The translations under genes and the position numbers were made by a program. Shown in pieces: positions 8,032 to 16,271 of a DNA stretch of 57,109 nt. Position 1 is the stretch's first letter, and every line of letters starts with the position of its first letter. The notes under the pieces were generated by a model. The model had not been told where the DNA came from. It saw only the letters and a list, made by a program, of their open reading frames with translations, and made no database searches. The DNA comes from Paraburkholderia sp. CNPSo 3274 (GTDB lineage: Bacteria; Pseudomonadota; Gammaproteobacteria; Burkholderiales; Burkholderiaceae), in assembly GCF_024206475.1 (NCBI RefSeq), contig NZ_JAMBPR010000059.1, positions 1-57,109 on the forward strand, read 5' to 3'.

Positions 8032-9267
8032 ATGAACGACTACGTCCCCGGCGCCGTCCACGTTTCCGAGCCACGCCCGCATGCCGGCCGTCGCGCGGCG
8101 TTGGCCTGCATGGTGAGCCTCGCCGTCGCGCTGGGCGTCGGGCGCTTCGCCTTTACGCCGCTTTTGCCGCTGATGCTGCACGGCGGCGCGCTCGACCTGC
8201 GCCACGGCGGCTGGCTCGCATCCCTGAACTACGCGGGCTACTTCGTTGGCGCGATCAGTTGCGTCGCGCTGCGCATGGCGCCCGCGAAGATCGTGCGCGC
8301 GGGCCTCGTGGCCACGGTGCTCCTTACACTCGCGATGGGCTTCACCCAGCAGTTCTGGATCTGGGCGGTGGTGCGCTTCGTGGCGGGCGCGGTGAGCGCG
8401 TGGACTTTCGTCTTCGCCTCGCAGTGGGGCCTGCGGCGGCTCGCGCAGCTCGGCGCGAACGAGTGGGGCGGCGTGATCTACACCGGTCCCGGCATCGGCA
8501 TTATTGCGACCGGGTTGTTCGTGAGCGCGGCAGGCGGTCTCGGCGCGCGGACGGGGTGGATCGGCTTCGGGCTAATCAGCGCACTGCTCGCCGCCGTCGT
8601 CTGGTCGACGTTTGGAGAAGACATGCGCGCGCTAGCGCCGCGTCCCGCAGCGAGTGCCGCAAGTGCTGCGGCAAGCGTCGCGCACGAGCGCGAAGGCCGC
8701 CGCGCCGACGCTTTCTGGCTCGTGCTGCTCTACGGCGTGCCGGGCTTCGGCTACATCATCACGGCGACGTTCCTGCCCGTGATCGCGCGCCATGCGCTGC
8801 CCGGGTCGGCATGGCCCGATCTGTTCTGGCCGATGCTTGGCGCGGCGCTGATCGCCGGCGCGCTGCTGGCTGCGCGCTTTCCGCTGCATTGGGACAACCG
8901 CCTGATGCTGGCGGGCGCCTACGTGCTGCAGGCCGTGGGCATCGTGCTTGGGATCATCTGGCCCAACGCCGCGGGCTTCTCGTTCGGCAGCGTGTTGATC
9001 GGACTGCCGTTCACGGCGATCACGCTCTTCGCGATGCGCGAAGCGCGTCTACTGCGTGGCGAGCATGCCGCCGCGCTGATGGGCTATGCGACGGCCGCCT
9101 ATGGCATCGGGCAGATCGCGGGGCCGCTCGTGGCCGCGCCGCTCGCGGCGTCGACGGGCTCGTTCTCGCCTTCGCTGTGGCTCGCGGCACTCGCGCTCGT
9201 GGCCGGCGCGATCGGGCTCGTATGGCGGGCCTGGCGTACGCGCGAGGCCGCACGCCGACTCCGATAG
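8032..9267 (+). CDS. YbfB/YjiJ-family MFS transporter
   Basis: A 411-residue inner-membrane protein with about 12 hydrophobic segments. The N-terminal MVSLAVALGVGRFAFTPLLPLM segment is characteristic of the YbfB/YjiJ group of the major facilitator superfamily. A hydrophilic loop at roughly residues 200-225, rich in Ala and charged residues, separates the two six-helix halves. The substrate is unknown. Transcription is divergent from the LysR gene and probably controlled by it. The ATG at 8032 has no clear Shine-Dalgarno, but the protein starts there without internal alternatives before the first helix. Confidence 0.88.
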   Translation: MNDYVPGAVHVSEPRPHAGRRAALACMVSLAVALGVGRFAFTPLLPLMLHGGALDLRHGGWLASLNYAGYFVGAISCVALRMAPAKIVRAGLVATVLLTLAMGFTQQFWIWAVVRFVAGAVSAWTFVFASQWGLRRLAQLGANEWGGVIYTGPGIGIIATGLFVSAAGGLGARTGWIGFGLISALLAAVVWSTFGEDMRALAPRPAASAASAAASVAHEREGRRADAFWLVLLYGVPGFGYIITATFLPVIARHALPGSAWPDLFWPMLGAALIAGALLAARFPLHWDNRLMLAGAYVLQAVGIVLGIIWPNAAGFSFGSVLIGLPFTAITLFAMREARLLRGEHAAALMGYATAAYGIGQIAGPLVAAPLAASTGSFSPSLWLAALALVAGAIGLVWRAWRTREAARRLR

Positions 9268-9358
9268 CACACTAAAATGGACGCTTTCGCGCGCGCCGCG
9301 AGCGTCCCCCGGGCCGCGCGGCCGGTTCCCAGCGCCATCGACCCCTGCCTTTTTCCCC

Positions 9359-9889
9359 ATGAGCGACTACCAGTTTTGCCCGCGCTGCGCTACGCGCCTG
9401 ACCGAGCGCGCCGATCCCGCCCACGAAGGCGGCCGGGTGCGTCTTGCCTGCCCGGACCACGTCTGTGGTTACGTCCACTGGAATAATCCGCTGCCCGTCG
9501 TGGCGGCGATCGTCGAGTACGAGGGCCGCATTCTGCTCGCCCGTAACGCGGCCTGGCCCGAAGGCATGTTCGCGCTCATCACCGGTTTTCTCGAAAACGG
9601 CGAGACGCCCGAGGAGGGCATCGCGCGCGAGGTGCATGAAGAAACCGCGCTGCGCGCCGAGAGCGTCGAACTGGTTGGCGTGTACGAGTTCATGCGCAAG
9701 AACGAGCTCATCATCGCGTATCACGTGAAGGCGTCGGGCACGATCTCGCTCTCGCCGGAACTGCTCGAATACCGCCTCATCGAGCCCGCGAAGCTGCGGC
9801 CGTGGCGCGCGGGCACGGGCCAGGCGCTCGGCGAATGGATGCGCCGGCGCGGCCTGCCGTTCGAGTTCGTCGAGCGTCCGGGCCAGTGA
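9359..9889 (+). CDS. Nudix hydrolase with N-terminal zinc ribbon
   Basis: A 176-residue pyrophosphohydrolase that should cleave nucleoside-diphosphate-X compounds. A short zinc ribbon (CPRC at 7-10, second pair Cys31 and Cys36) precedes the Nudix domain. The Nudix box covers residues 76-98 and keeps the GX5EX7REVHEETAL pattern, including the metal-binding REVHEE glutamates. The frame is open far upstream of the ATG at 9359, but that portion is the shadow of the MFS gene end. The thioesterase gene follows 52 bp later in the same direction. The exact nucleotide substrate is unknown. Confidence 0.9.
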   Translation: MSDYQFCPRCATRLTERADPAHEGGRVRLACPDHVCGYVHWNNPLPVVAAIVEYEGRILLARNAAWPEGMFALITGFLENGETPEEGIAREVHEETALRAESVELVGVYEFMRKNELIIAYHVKASGTISLSPELLEYRLIEPAKLRPWRAGTGQALGEWMRRRGLPFEFVERPGQ

Positions 9890-9941
9890 TGGCCGCGCGA
9901 CGATCGACGCTTTCCCGCTACGCCTTCCCTCGATCTCCTCG

Positions 9942-10382
9942 ATGAACCGACCCGTCACCGTCGCCCGATCCGGGTATCGTCATTTCCTGCCGATCGGCAC
10001 GCGCTGGATGGACAACGATGTCTACGGCCACGTGAACAACGTCGTCTACTACAGCTACTTCGACACTGTGGTGAACGAGTATCTGATTCGCGCGGGCGCG
10101 CTCGACATCGAGCACGGCACGACCATCGGGCTCGTCGTCGAAACGCAGTGCAACTACTTCGCGCCGCTCGTGTTTCCGGAGCGCGTGGAGGCGGGCCTGC
10201 GCGTCGCGCGTCTCGGTTCGTCGAGCGTGCGTTACGAGGTCGGGCTCTTTCGCGAAGGCGAGGACGCGCCCGTGGCGCAGGGGCATTTCGTGCACGTCTA
10301 CGTCGATCGGGCGACGCGCCGGCCCGTGAGCGCGTTGCCCGACGCGCTGCGCGCGGCGCTCGAGCCGCTCGTTGTCGGCTAG
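9942..10382 (+). CDS. Acyl-CoA thioesterase, 4HBT hotdog fold
   Basis: A 146-residue single hotdog domain of the 4-hydroxybenzoyl-CoA thioesterase/YbgC type. The signature RWMDNDVYGHVNNVVYYSYF occupies residues 21-40; Asp24/Asp26 and His30 are the expected active-site positions. It hydrolyses acyl-CoA thioesters in the cytoplasm; chain preference cannot be predicted. It follows the Nudix gene by 52 bp and may be cotranscribed. Its stop codon lies inside the first copy of a 14-bp tandem triplication. Confidence 0.88.
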   Translation: MNRPVTVARSGYRHFLPIGTRWMDNDVYGHVNNVVYYSYFDTVVNEYLIRAGALDIEHGTTIGLVVETQCNYFAPLVFPERVEAGLRVARLGSSSVRYEVGLFREGEDAPVAQGHFVHVYVDRATRRPVSALPDALRAALEPLVVG

Positions 10383-10415
10383 ACGCGGTCGGCTAGACGC
10401 GGTCGGCTAGACGCG
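10374..10415. repeat. 14-bp unit repeated three times in tandem
   Basis: GTCGGCTAGACGCG occurs as three exact head-to-tail copies (10374-10387, 10388-10401, 10402-10415). The first contains the last codon and stop of the thioesterase gene. The array fills the space between two convergent genes. Confidence 0.95.
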
Positions 10416-10417
10416 CC

Positions 10418-11329
10418 TTAGCGCGCCACGCTTACGCGTTCCAGCGCCGTCATCGGGCCGAGCTGCGCGAGCGTCTGCAACTGCGCCGCGTTGCGCACGA
10501 AGAACGAGCCGGCGAAGCCGAGCGAGTTCACCGAGATCCCTTCGATGCATTCCGCCACGCGCGGCACCACCAGCATCCACCGGCTCGTGACGAGCAGGTT
10601 GTACGGCGCGCCCTGATGCGCCACGCCGCCCAGGCCGATAGCGGGCACGCCCGCCGCGTCCAGCAGCGCGCGATAGCAGTCGAGTGCGATATGCGCGGCG
10701 CTGTCCGCCGGGCCCGTGTCGGGGCCGAGGTCGAGGCGCGCGAACGCATGGCGAAACGCGAGCCCCGGCACGATCGCGATGGGACGCGCGCCGGGCACCG
10801 CCTGCGCGCCGCCGAGCAGCGTTTCGAGCGGCGCCACGTGAGGTGCATCGACTGCGAGCGGCAGCGGCACCATCTGCAAATGCTTGTGTGGCTGGCTCGC
10901 GCCCGCGGCTGCGCCGCCGTTGTAGAACCCGAGTCCGTCGATCTCGCGCAGCACCGCTATCAGCGCGGTGAAGTCCGCCGCGTCGAGCAGCGCTTCCTGC
11001 GGCTCGTAGCGGCGCGTCACGATCAGCAGATGCCGGTCGATCACATTGAACTTGTTGAGCAGCGCGACATGCGTGGGCGAAAGATCGCCGACGAAGAGAT
11101 CGGGCTCGTAAGGCAGGAACGGATCGCGCGGCGCCTCTCCAGCAGAAGAAGTCGACGTCTGCGGCGTGAGCCGCGCCGCCTCCTTCCGCGCGAGATTCCC
11201 GGCCACGCGCACGGAGAAGCGCATGCCGCCATCGTCGATGCAGGTATGCGCCGTCTCGATGGGATGAAGCGCGCCGCACGCGAGCGCGTGCGCAGTCTGC
11301 CGCTCGATCGCCGCACACAGCGTTGTCAT
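10418..11329 (-). CDS. Ap4A phosphorylase (ATP adenylyltransferase family)
   Basis: A 303-residue member of the HIT-like Ap4A phosphorylase family (yeast Apa1/Apa2 type), which splits diadenosine tetraphosphate with phosphate to ATP and ADP. The active-site motif is QPHKHLQMVP, with His148, His150 and Gln152 in the HxHxQ pattern. The preceding segment FNVIDRHLLIVTRRYEPQ is typical of the family. It starts 6 bp after the adenosine-specific-kinase-like gene, so the two form an operon devoted to adenine-nucleotide handling. The ATG is at 11329; the C-terminus abuts the 14-bp repeat. Confidence 0.87.
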   Translation of the reverse strand: MTTLCAAIERQTAHALACGALHPIETAHTCIDDGGMRFSVRVAGNLARKEAARLTPQTSTSSAGEAPRDPFLPYEPDLFVGDLSPTHVALLNKFNVIDRHLLIVTRRYEPQEALLDAADFTALIAVLREIDGLGFYNGGAAAGASQPHKHLQMVPLPLAVDAPHVAPLETLLGGAQAVPGARPIAIVPGLAFRHAFARLDLGPDTGPADSAAHIALDCYRALLDAAGVPAIGLGGVAHQGAPYNLLVTSRWMLVVPRVAECIEGISVNSLGFAGSFFVRNAAQLQTLAQLGPMTALERVSVAR

Positions 11330-11335
11330 CGGCGC

Positions 11336-11821
11336 TCAGGCCTTGTAGCCGATTGCGCGCAACAGGTCCTTGCGCCAGCGCACGTCGTCCTCGGCCTCGA
11401 TGCCCAGCGGCGGCATGCCGTCCACCACGCCGACGATGCCCCGCCCCTGGTCTGTTTCCGCGATCAGCACCTGCGTGGGGTTCGCGGTGGCGCAGAAGAT
11501 GCGGCAGACCTCGGGGACGGCCTTGATCGCGTTGAGCACGTTGATGGGGAAGAAACCGTCGCCGAGAAAGACGATGAAGCAGTGACCCGCGGCGATGCGC
11601 AACGCGTTTTGCGTAGCCATCTCGATGAGCGCGTCCTGTGTGCCCGAACGCCGCACGAGCCGCTTGCCCGACGCTTCGCAGAACGCGACGCCGAACTGGA
11701 TGCCCGGCACCGTGCTGTAGAGCGCCTCGTGCAGATCCTCGACGGATTTGATGAAGTGGGTCTGGCCCAGGATGAAGTTGGTGGCTTCGGGCTTTTCGAT
11801 CTCTACCGTGGACAGTTGCAT
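11336..11821 (-). CDS. Adenosine-specific kinase family protein (DUF355)
   Basis: A 161-residue protein matching the small family annotated as adenosine-specific kinase. Characteristic segments are FILGQTHFIKSVEDLHEALY, GIQFGVAFCEASGKRLVR, AAGHCFIVFLGDGFFPINVLNAIK, and a C-terminal WRKDLLRAIGYK. The kinase label rests on structural work on archaeal members and should be treated with care in bacteria. I chose the ATG at 11821, preceded by GAGG, instead of the frame start at 11950, because the extra N-terminus is basic low-complexity sequence. It is the first gene of a two-gene unit with the Ap4A phosphorylase. Confidence 0.85.
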   Translation of the reverse strand: MQLSTVEIEKPEATNFILGQTHFIKSVEDLHEALYSTVPGIQFGVAFCEASGKRLVRRSGTQDALIEMATQNALRIAAGHCFIVFLGDGFFPINVLNAIKAVPEVCRIFCATANPTQVLIAETDQGRGIVGVVDGMPPLGIEAEDDVRWRKDLLRAIGYKA

Positions 11822-11955
11822 GGCGAACCTCGTGCGCGGGCGTCTCGAAAGCGCCGCCTTTCGCCGGGCCGAAGGGGCTGGCGGGCGGCGGCGGCCAACC
11901 ACAAGCCTAGTACGAAGTCGCGGCGAGGCAAAGCCTGTGCAGGCGCACAACGAAC

Positions 11956-11988
11956 AACGGCCGGAGTCCCGAGGGACGTCCGGCCGTT
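11956..11988 (-). terminator. Hairpin terminator downstream of the Fsr-like gene
   Basis: AACGGCCGGA (11956-11965) pairs perfectly with TCCGGCCGTT (11979-11988), and the inner GTCCC/GGGAC pair extends the stem. It lies 41 bp beyond the stop of the MFS gene ending at 12030. Short T runs occur on both strands. Confidence 0.75.
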
Positions 11989-12029
11989 TTGCTGAGCGAC
12001 CCGCGCTGCGCTGCGCTTATGCCACCTGC

Positions 12030-13292
12030 TTACGCGGTCTTCTTCGCGCGCTTGCCTTCCACGTCGGGCAGCAACACGGTGAGGATGCCGATGAGCGGCA
12101 GGAACGAGCAGACCTTGTAGACGAAGCCGATGCTGGTCGCATCCGCCAACTGTCCGAGCACCGCTGCGCCGATGCCGCCGAGGCCGAACGCGAAGCCGAA
12201 GAAGAGGCCCGCGACCATGCCCACCTTGCCCGGAATCAGCTCCTGCGCATAGACGAGGATGGCCGAGAACGCCGAAGCCAGCACCACGCCGATGATCACC
12301 GTGAGCACGCCGGTCCAGAACAGGTTGGCGTACGGCAGGAGCAGCGTGAACGGCGCCACGCCGAGAATCGAGACCCAGATCACGTACTTGCGGCCGATGC
12401 GGTCACCCACCGGGCCGCCGATGATCGTGCCTGCGGCAACGGCGGCGAGGAACACGAACAGATGGATCTGCGCGGCCTGCACGGAGAGGTGGAAGCGGTC
12501 GATCAGATAGAACGTGAAGTAGCTGTTGATGCTCGCGAGGTAGAAGTACTTCGAGAACACGAGCAGCACGAGAACGCCCATGGCGGTCGCCACCCGCTTG
12601 CGCGGGAGCACGACGTGCGGCACCTCGGCGCGCTTTTTCTTCATCGCGGGATGGGCCTTGTACCAGCGGCCGATCTGCGTGAGCACGACCATGCCGACGA
12701 GCGCTGCCGCCGAGAACCACGCGATGCTGCGCTGGCCGTGCGGAATGACGATCGCGGCGGCGAGCAGCGGCCCGAGCGACGTGCCCGCGTTGCCGCCCAC
12801 CTGGAAGAGCGACTGCGCGAGTCCGTGACGCCCGCCCGACGCCATGCGCGCCACGCGCGAGGACTCCGGATGGAACACCGACGAGCCGCAGCCCACCAGT
12901 GCGGCTGCCACGAGCAGCACGCCGAAGGTCGGCGCGACCGACATCAGCAGCAGGCCGCACAGCGTGAAGCCCATGCCAACGGGCAGCGAGTACGGCAGGG
13001 GCCGCTTGTCGGTGAAAACGCCCACCAGCGGCTGCAGCATCGACGCCGTGATCTGGTAGGTGAGGGTGATGAGACCGATCTGCGTGAACGACAGCGAGAA
13101 GTTGTCCTTGAGCATCGGGTAGATGGCAAGGATCAGCGACTGGATCATGTCGTTGAGCAGGTGCGAGAAGCTGATCGCGCCCAGCACCGAATAGACGGTG
13201 CGTTGCACCGCACCCGCGGCGGGGGCGGAAGCGGCCGCGGAAGAGCCGGCGGCGGCGCCCGGGAGGGCGCGCTTGTCGAGACTGGTTTCCAT
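12030..13292 (-). CDS. MFS efflux protein, fosmidomycin-resistance (Fsr) type
   Basis: A 420-residue major facilitator protein with about 12 membrane spans. An Ala-rich cytoplasmic N-terminus of about 30 residues precedes VYSVLGAISFSHLLNDMIQS, which is typical of Fsr-type antiporters, as is CGSSVFHPESSRVARMASGG in the middle. E. coli Fsr exports fosmidomycin; the natural substrate here is unknown. The gene stands alone, with a hairpin terminator after it and a 380-bp gap upstream shared with the divergent chemoreceptor gene. Confidence 0.88.
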   Translation of the reverse strand: METSLDKRALPGAAAGSSAAASAPAAGAVQRTVYSVLGAISFSHLLNDMIQSLILAIYPMLKDNFSLSFTQIGLITLTYQITASMLQPLVGVFTDKRPLPYSLPVGMGFTLCGLLLMSVAPTFGVLLVAAALVGCGSSVFHPESSRVARMASGGRHGLAQSLFQVGGNAGTSLGPLLAAAIVIPHGQRSIAWFSAAALVGMVVLTQIGRWYKAHPAMKKKRAEVPHVVLPRKRVATAMGVLVLLVFSKYFYLASINSYFTFYLIDRFHLSVQAAQIHLFVFLAAVAAGTIIGGPVGDRIGRKYVIWVSILGVAPFTLLLPYANLFWTGVLTVIIGVVLASAFSAILVYAQELIPGKVGMVAGLFFGFAFGLGGIGAAVLGQLADATSIGFVYKVCSFLPLIGILTVLLPDVEGKRAKKTA

Positions 13293-13672
13293 GTTTTCGG
13301 TAGCAGCAGAGAGTATTCAGCGGGCACCACCCCAGGCGGGCAGCGGCGACGGCATGAAAGGACATGTATAGGAGTTATGAGCGCAGTGTAATGTGTCTTG
13401 CTTGAACTGTACGGACAAGATTTGTCGAGAATCAGACATGAACAGCGCGCCGTTACCCTGCGGCCCAATGCCGCAAGGGGCCGGAGCCAATACTCGAAAT
13501 TGCTCCGGGATTTTTGGCGTTTCATTTTGGCCATGTATAAACCGCCGATATGTGCGCCCACGAGGTGCGCAATACGGGGCCGGAATGCGGGCCGCACCGC
13601 GCGCGACGGGGTTAAAGATTGCGCGCCGGTGTGCCGTAGACCGGGGTTGAGGCGTAGCGCAAATCAAGAACG
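13293..13672. other. 380-bp divergent gap between the Fsr-like gene and the chemoreceptor
   Basis: This region is less GC-rich than its flanks and holds no gene I can support. It contains a possible sigma-28 promoter (13613-13640) and a small inverted repeat, GACAA-GAT-TTGTC, at 13414-13426 that could be an operator of the pump gene. Several short in-frame ATGs exist but show no coding bias or ribosome site. Confidence 0.6.
13613..13640 (+). promoter_or_regulatory. Possible sigma-28 (FliA) promoter of the chemoreceptor gene
   Basis: TAAAGATT (13613-13620) and GCCGTAGA (13633-13640) are 12 bp apart. The E. coli FliA consensus is TAAAGTTT-N11-GCCGATAA, so the match is 7/8 and 6/8 with a spacer one base longer. 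It lies 32 bp before the chemoreceptor ATG, and flagellar sigma control is common for such genes. Confidence 0.5.
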
Positions 13673-15394
13673 ATGGCGCTGAGCCTGACAACAATGCTGG
13701 AGACCGAAAAGATGAAAGCAGTATCGCAAGGCGGCAGGCACGCGGGCTTCGTGCCGCAGGATCCGGCAGGCAGCGCGGCGAACGCACAGCAACGCAAAAC
13801 GGGACGCGCCGGCGCGGCAACGCGACACTCGCGGCTTTCCGTGAAGGCCACACTGCGCCTCGCCTTCGCGCTGGTGCTGATCGGCACGCTCGCCATCGGC
13901 GCCGTTTCGCTCGCGCAAATCAGCCGCCTAAACGGCTCGACGCAATCGATCTATGAACAGGGCTACGTCGCGAGCCGCGCCGCCGAGGAAGCGCGCGGCC
14001 ACGTGCTGCGTGCGAGCCGCGCACAGAAGATGCTGCTCACCGCGACCACGGCGCGCGAGCGCGACGAACTGGGCCAGGACATCGACAAGGATCTCGGCGC
14101 GCTCGAGCGCGGCATGAGCCAGCTGCAGCAATACGCGCAGGAGCAGGGCGGCGACGCGCTCGCACTGCAAAAGAAGCTCGCCGATGCGACCACGGCGTGG
14201 AGCGGCCATCTGCGCGAGTTCGTGACGCTCGTGAAGCAGCAGCCGCTCGATCTCTCGCAGATGAGCTGGCAGGTGGGCACGCAGGACGTCTCGCTGCTCG
14301 TGGAGACCGGCAAGCTCGAAACGCTCGTCAACGACCTCGTCACGCAGCGCGGGACGGCCGCGAAGGCGACCATCGCGAAGGCCGAGTTCATCTTCCAGTC
14401 GTCGTTCGTGATGATGGCCGTGGCGACCGTGGCCATGTTCGTGCTCGCGTTCTTCGTGAGCGAATGGGTCGTGCGCCGCATCGCGCGGCAACTGGGCGGC
14501 GAGCCCGCGCACGCCAAGGCCATCGCGGCGCGCATCGCGGCGGGCGATCTGGCACAGCCCGTCACGGTTCACGCACGCGACTCGGCGAGCATGCTGGGCG
14601 CCCTGCGCGACATGCAGAAAGGGCTCTCGACCACGGTGGCCGAAATCGCGGCCAGCGCTGAGGCGATCGCCTCCGCCTCGGGCGAAATCTCGACCGGCAA
14701 TCTCGATCTGTCGCGCCGCACTGAAGAACAGGCCATGGCGCTCGAGCGCACGGCGAGCAGCATGGAGCAGCTCACGTCCACGGTGCGCCTGAATGCCGAA
14801 AACGCCGAACAGGCCAGCACGCTCGCGGGCAACGCCTCGGCAATCGCGGAGAAGGGCGGCTCGGTGGTGGGGCGTGTGGTCGCGACGATGCAGGAGATCA
14901 ACGACAGCGCGAAGAGTATCGCGGACATCATCGGCGTGATCGAGGGCATTGCGTTCCAGACCAACATTCTCGCGCTCAATGCCGCCGTGGAAGCGGCGCG
15001 TGCGGGCGAGGAAGGGCGCGGGTTCGCCGTGGTGGCGGGCGAGGTGCGCAGCCTCGCGCAGCGCAGCGCGGCGGCGGCCAAGGAGATCAAGGCGCTGATC
15101 GGCGCGTCCGTCGAGCGCGTGACCAATGGCTCGACGCTGGCGCAGGACGCGGGCTCGACGATGGACGAAGTCGTAAAGGCCGTGAGACGCGTAAACGACA
15201 TCATCGGTGAAATTTCGGCGGCTTCGCGCGAGCAGCGCTCGGGCATCGAGGAAATCAGCCGCGCGGTCACGCAGATGGACGCCGGCACGCAGCAGAACGC
15301 GGCGCTCGTGGAAGAGGCGACTGCCGCTGCGCAATCGCTCGACGATCAGGCGAAGGTGCTCAAGCGGCTGGTGGGGAAATTCCGGCTGGCTTGA
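13673..15394 (+). CDS. Methyl-accepting chemotaxis protein
   Basis: A 573-residue chemoreceptor. TM1 is at about 61-81, a Tar-like four-helix periplasmic ligand domain at 82-244, TM2 at about 245-266, then a HAMP linker and a long cytoplasmic signalling domain. The signalling hairpin tip IAFQTNILALNAAVEAARAG is at about residue 425, followed by GRGFAVVAGEVRSLAQRSA. There is no C-terminal NWETF-type pentapeptide for CheR tethering; it ends KRLVGKFRLA. The ~55-residue N-terminal cytoplasmic tail is longer than usual, so the start may be the ATG at 13694 or 13712. The ligand is unknown. Confidence 0.93.
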   Translation: MALSLTTMLETEKMKAVSQGGRHAGFVPQDPAGSAANAQQRKTGRAGAATRHSRLSVKATLRLAFALVLIGTLAIGAVSLAQISRLNGSTQSIYEQGYVASRAAEEARGHVLRASRAQKMLLTATTARERDELGQDIDKDLGALERGMSQLQQYAQEQGGDALALQKKLADATTAWSGHLREFVTLVKQQPLDLSQMSWQVGTQDVSLLVETGKLETLVNDLVTQRGTAAKATIAKAEFIFQSSFVMMAVATVAMFVLAFFVSEWVVRRIARQLGGEPAHAKAIAARIAAGDLAQPVTVHARDSASMLGALRDMQKGLSTTVAEIAASAEAIASASGEISTGNLDLSRRTEEQAMALERTASSMEQLTSTVRLNAENAEQASTLAGNASAIAEKGGSVVGRVVATMQEINDSAKSIADIIGVIEGIAFQTNILALNAAVEAARAGEEGRGFAVVAGEVRSLAQRSAAAAKEIKALIGASVERVTNGSTLAQDAGSTMDEVVKAVRRVNDIIGEISAASREQRSGIEEISRAVTQMDAGTQQNAALVEEATAAAQSLDDQAKVLKRLVGKFRLA

Positions 15395-15423
15395 TGCTCT
15401 TGCCGTTCGGTGCGGGCACAACG

Positions 15424-15458
15424 AAAAACGCCGCGTGGTTCTACACGCGGCGTTTTTT
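15424..15458. terminator. Bidirectional terminator between chemoreceptor and iolB
   Basis: CGCCGCGTG (15429-15437) pairs with CACGCGGCG (15444-15452). It is flanked by five A and six T, so it can end both the rightward chemoreceptor transcript and the leftward iol operon. Confidence 0.9.
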
Positions 15459-15467
15459 ATGGACGCG

Positions 15468-16271
15468 TCATTTCGCGTCGCGCTCGATGATCCACTCGTG
15501 CGCCGGGTCGTTGTGGAAGTGCCATTCGCGCGTGGGGCCCGCCATCACGTTCAGGTAGTACGAGTCATAGCCATACGGGACGACTACCGGGTGATAGCCG
15601 CGCGGCACCATCACGACGTCGTGATTTTCCACGGCCATCGTTTCGTCCAGATCGCGCGCATCGGTGTACACGCGCTGGAATGCGAAACCCTGCTGCGGAT
15701 TGAGCCGGTGATAATAGGTTTCTTCGAGCGCGCTTTCCTGCGGCAAGCGGTCGGCGTCGTGCTTGTGCGGCGGGTAGCTCGACGAATGGCCCGATGGCGT
15801 GCGCACCTCGACCACGAGCAGCGATTCCGCGGGCGCGTCTTGCGGCAGGATATCGCATACGTAGCGCGTATTCGCGCCCTTGCCGCGCGTGGAGCGCTTC
15901 ATCTGCGCGGGCTCGATGAGGCGAATGGGCAGCGTGCCTTTGGCGGGCGCGCTCGCCACGCCCACTTCGGCGTTGCGTGTGGCGCGCACGGTCGCTTTCA
16001 CGCCGGGCGGCACATAAAGGGCATACGGCGCGGCGTCCTCGAAGACGCTGTCGCGCGAGCCCAGGCTCGACCAGCGCTCGCCGCCCGCCTCGATATCCAC
16101 CGCGCCCGAGAGCACGACGATGCAACTTTCGCGATCGGGCTCGCAGACGTAGACGACTTCATCCGCCTCGAGCCGATAGGCGGCGAAGCCGACATAGCGC
16201 CAGCCCGCGGTGTCGGGCGTGACGCGCGCGATTGTCTGGCCTTCGCGCGCGGCCTTGACCAGCAGAGTCAT
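15468..16271 (-). CDS. iolB: 5-deoxy-glucuronate isomerase (IolB)
   Basis: A 267-residue bicupin of the IolB/KduI family that isomerises 5-deoxy-D-glucuronate to 2-deoxy-5-keto-D-gluconate, the fourth step of myo-inositol breakdown. Family marks include SSYPPHKHD with metal-binding histidines, LEETYYHRLNPQQGFAFQRVY, and GYHPVVVPYGYDSYYLNVMAG. Length agrees with B. subtilis IolB. The ATG at 16271 overlaps the iolE stop by 4 bp, so translation is coupled. It is the last gene of the leftward unit, ending 10 bp before a bidirectional terminator. Confidence 0.94.
   Translation of the reverse strand: MTLLVKAAREGQTIARVTPDTAGWRYVGFAAYRLEADEVVYVCEPDRESCIVVLSGAVDIEAGGERWSSLGSRDSVFEDAAPYALYVPPGVKATVRATRNAEVGVASAPAKGTLPIRLIEPAQMKRSTRGKGANTRYVCDILPQDAPAESLLVVEVRTPSGHSSSYPPHKHDADRLPQESALEETYYHRLNPQQGFAFQRVYTDARDLDETMAVENHDVVMVPRGYHPVVVPYGYDSYYLNVMAGPTREWHFHNDPAHEWIIERDAK

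Noticed and set aside
10374..10415. CRISPR-like array
   Set aside because: Repeats are 14 bp with no spacers and no cas genes are present in the window.
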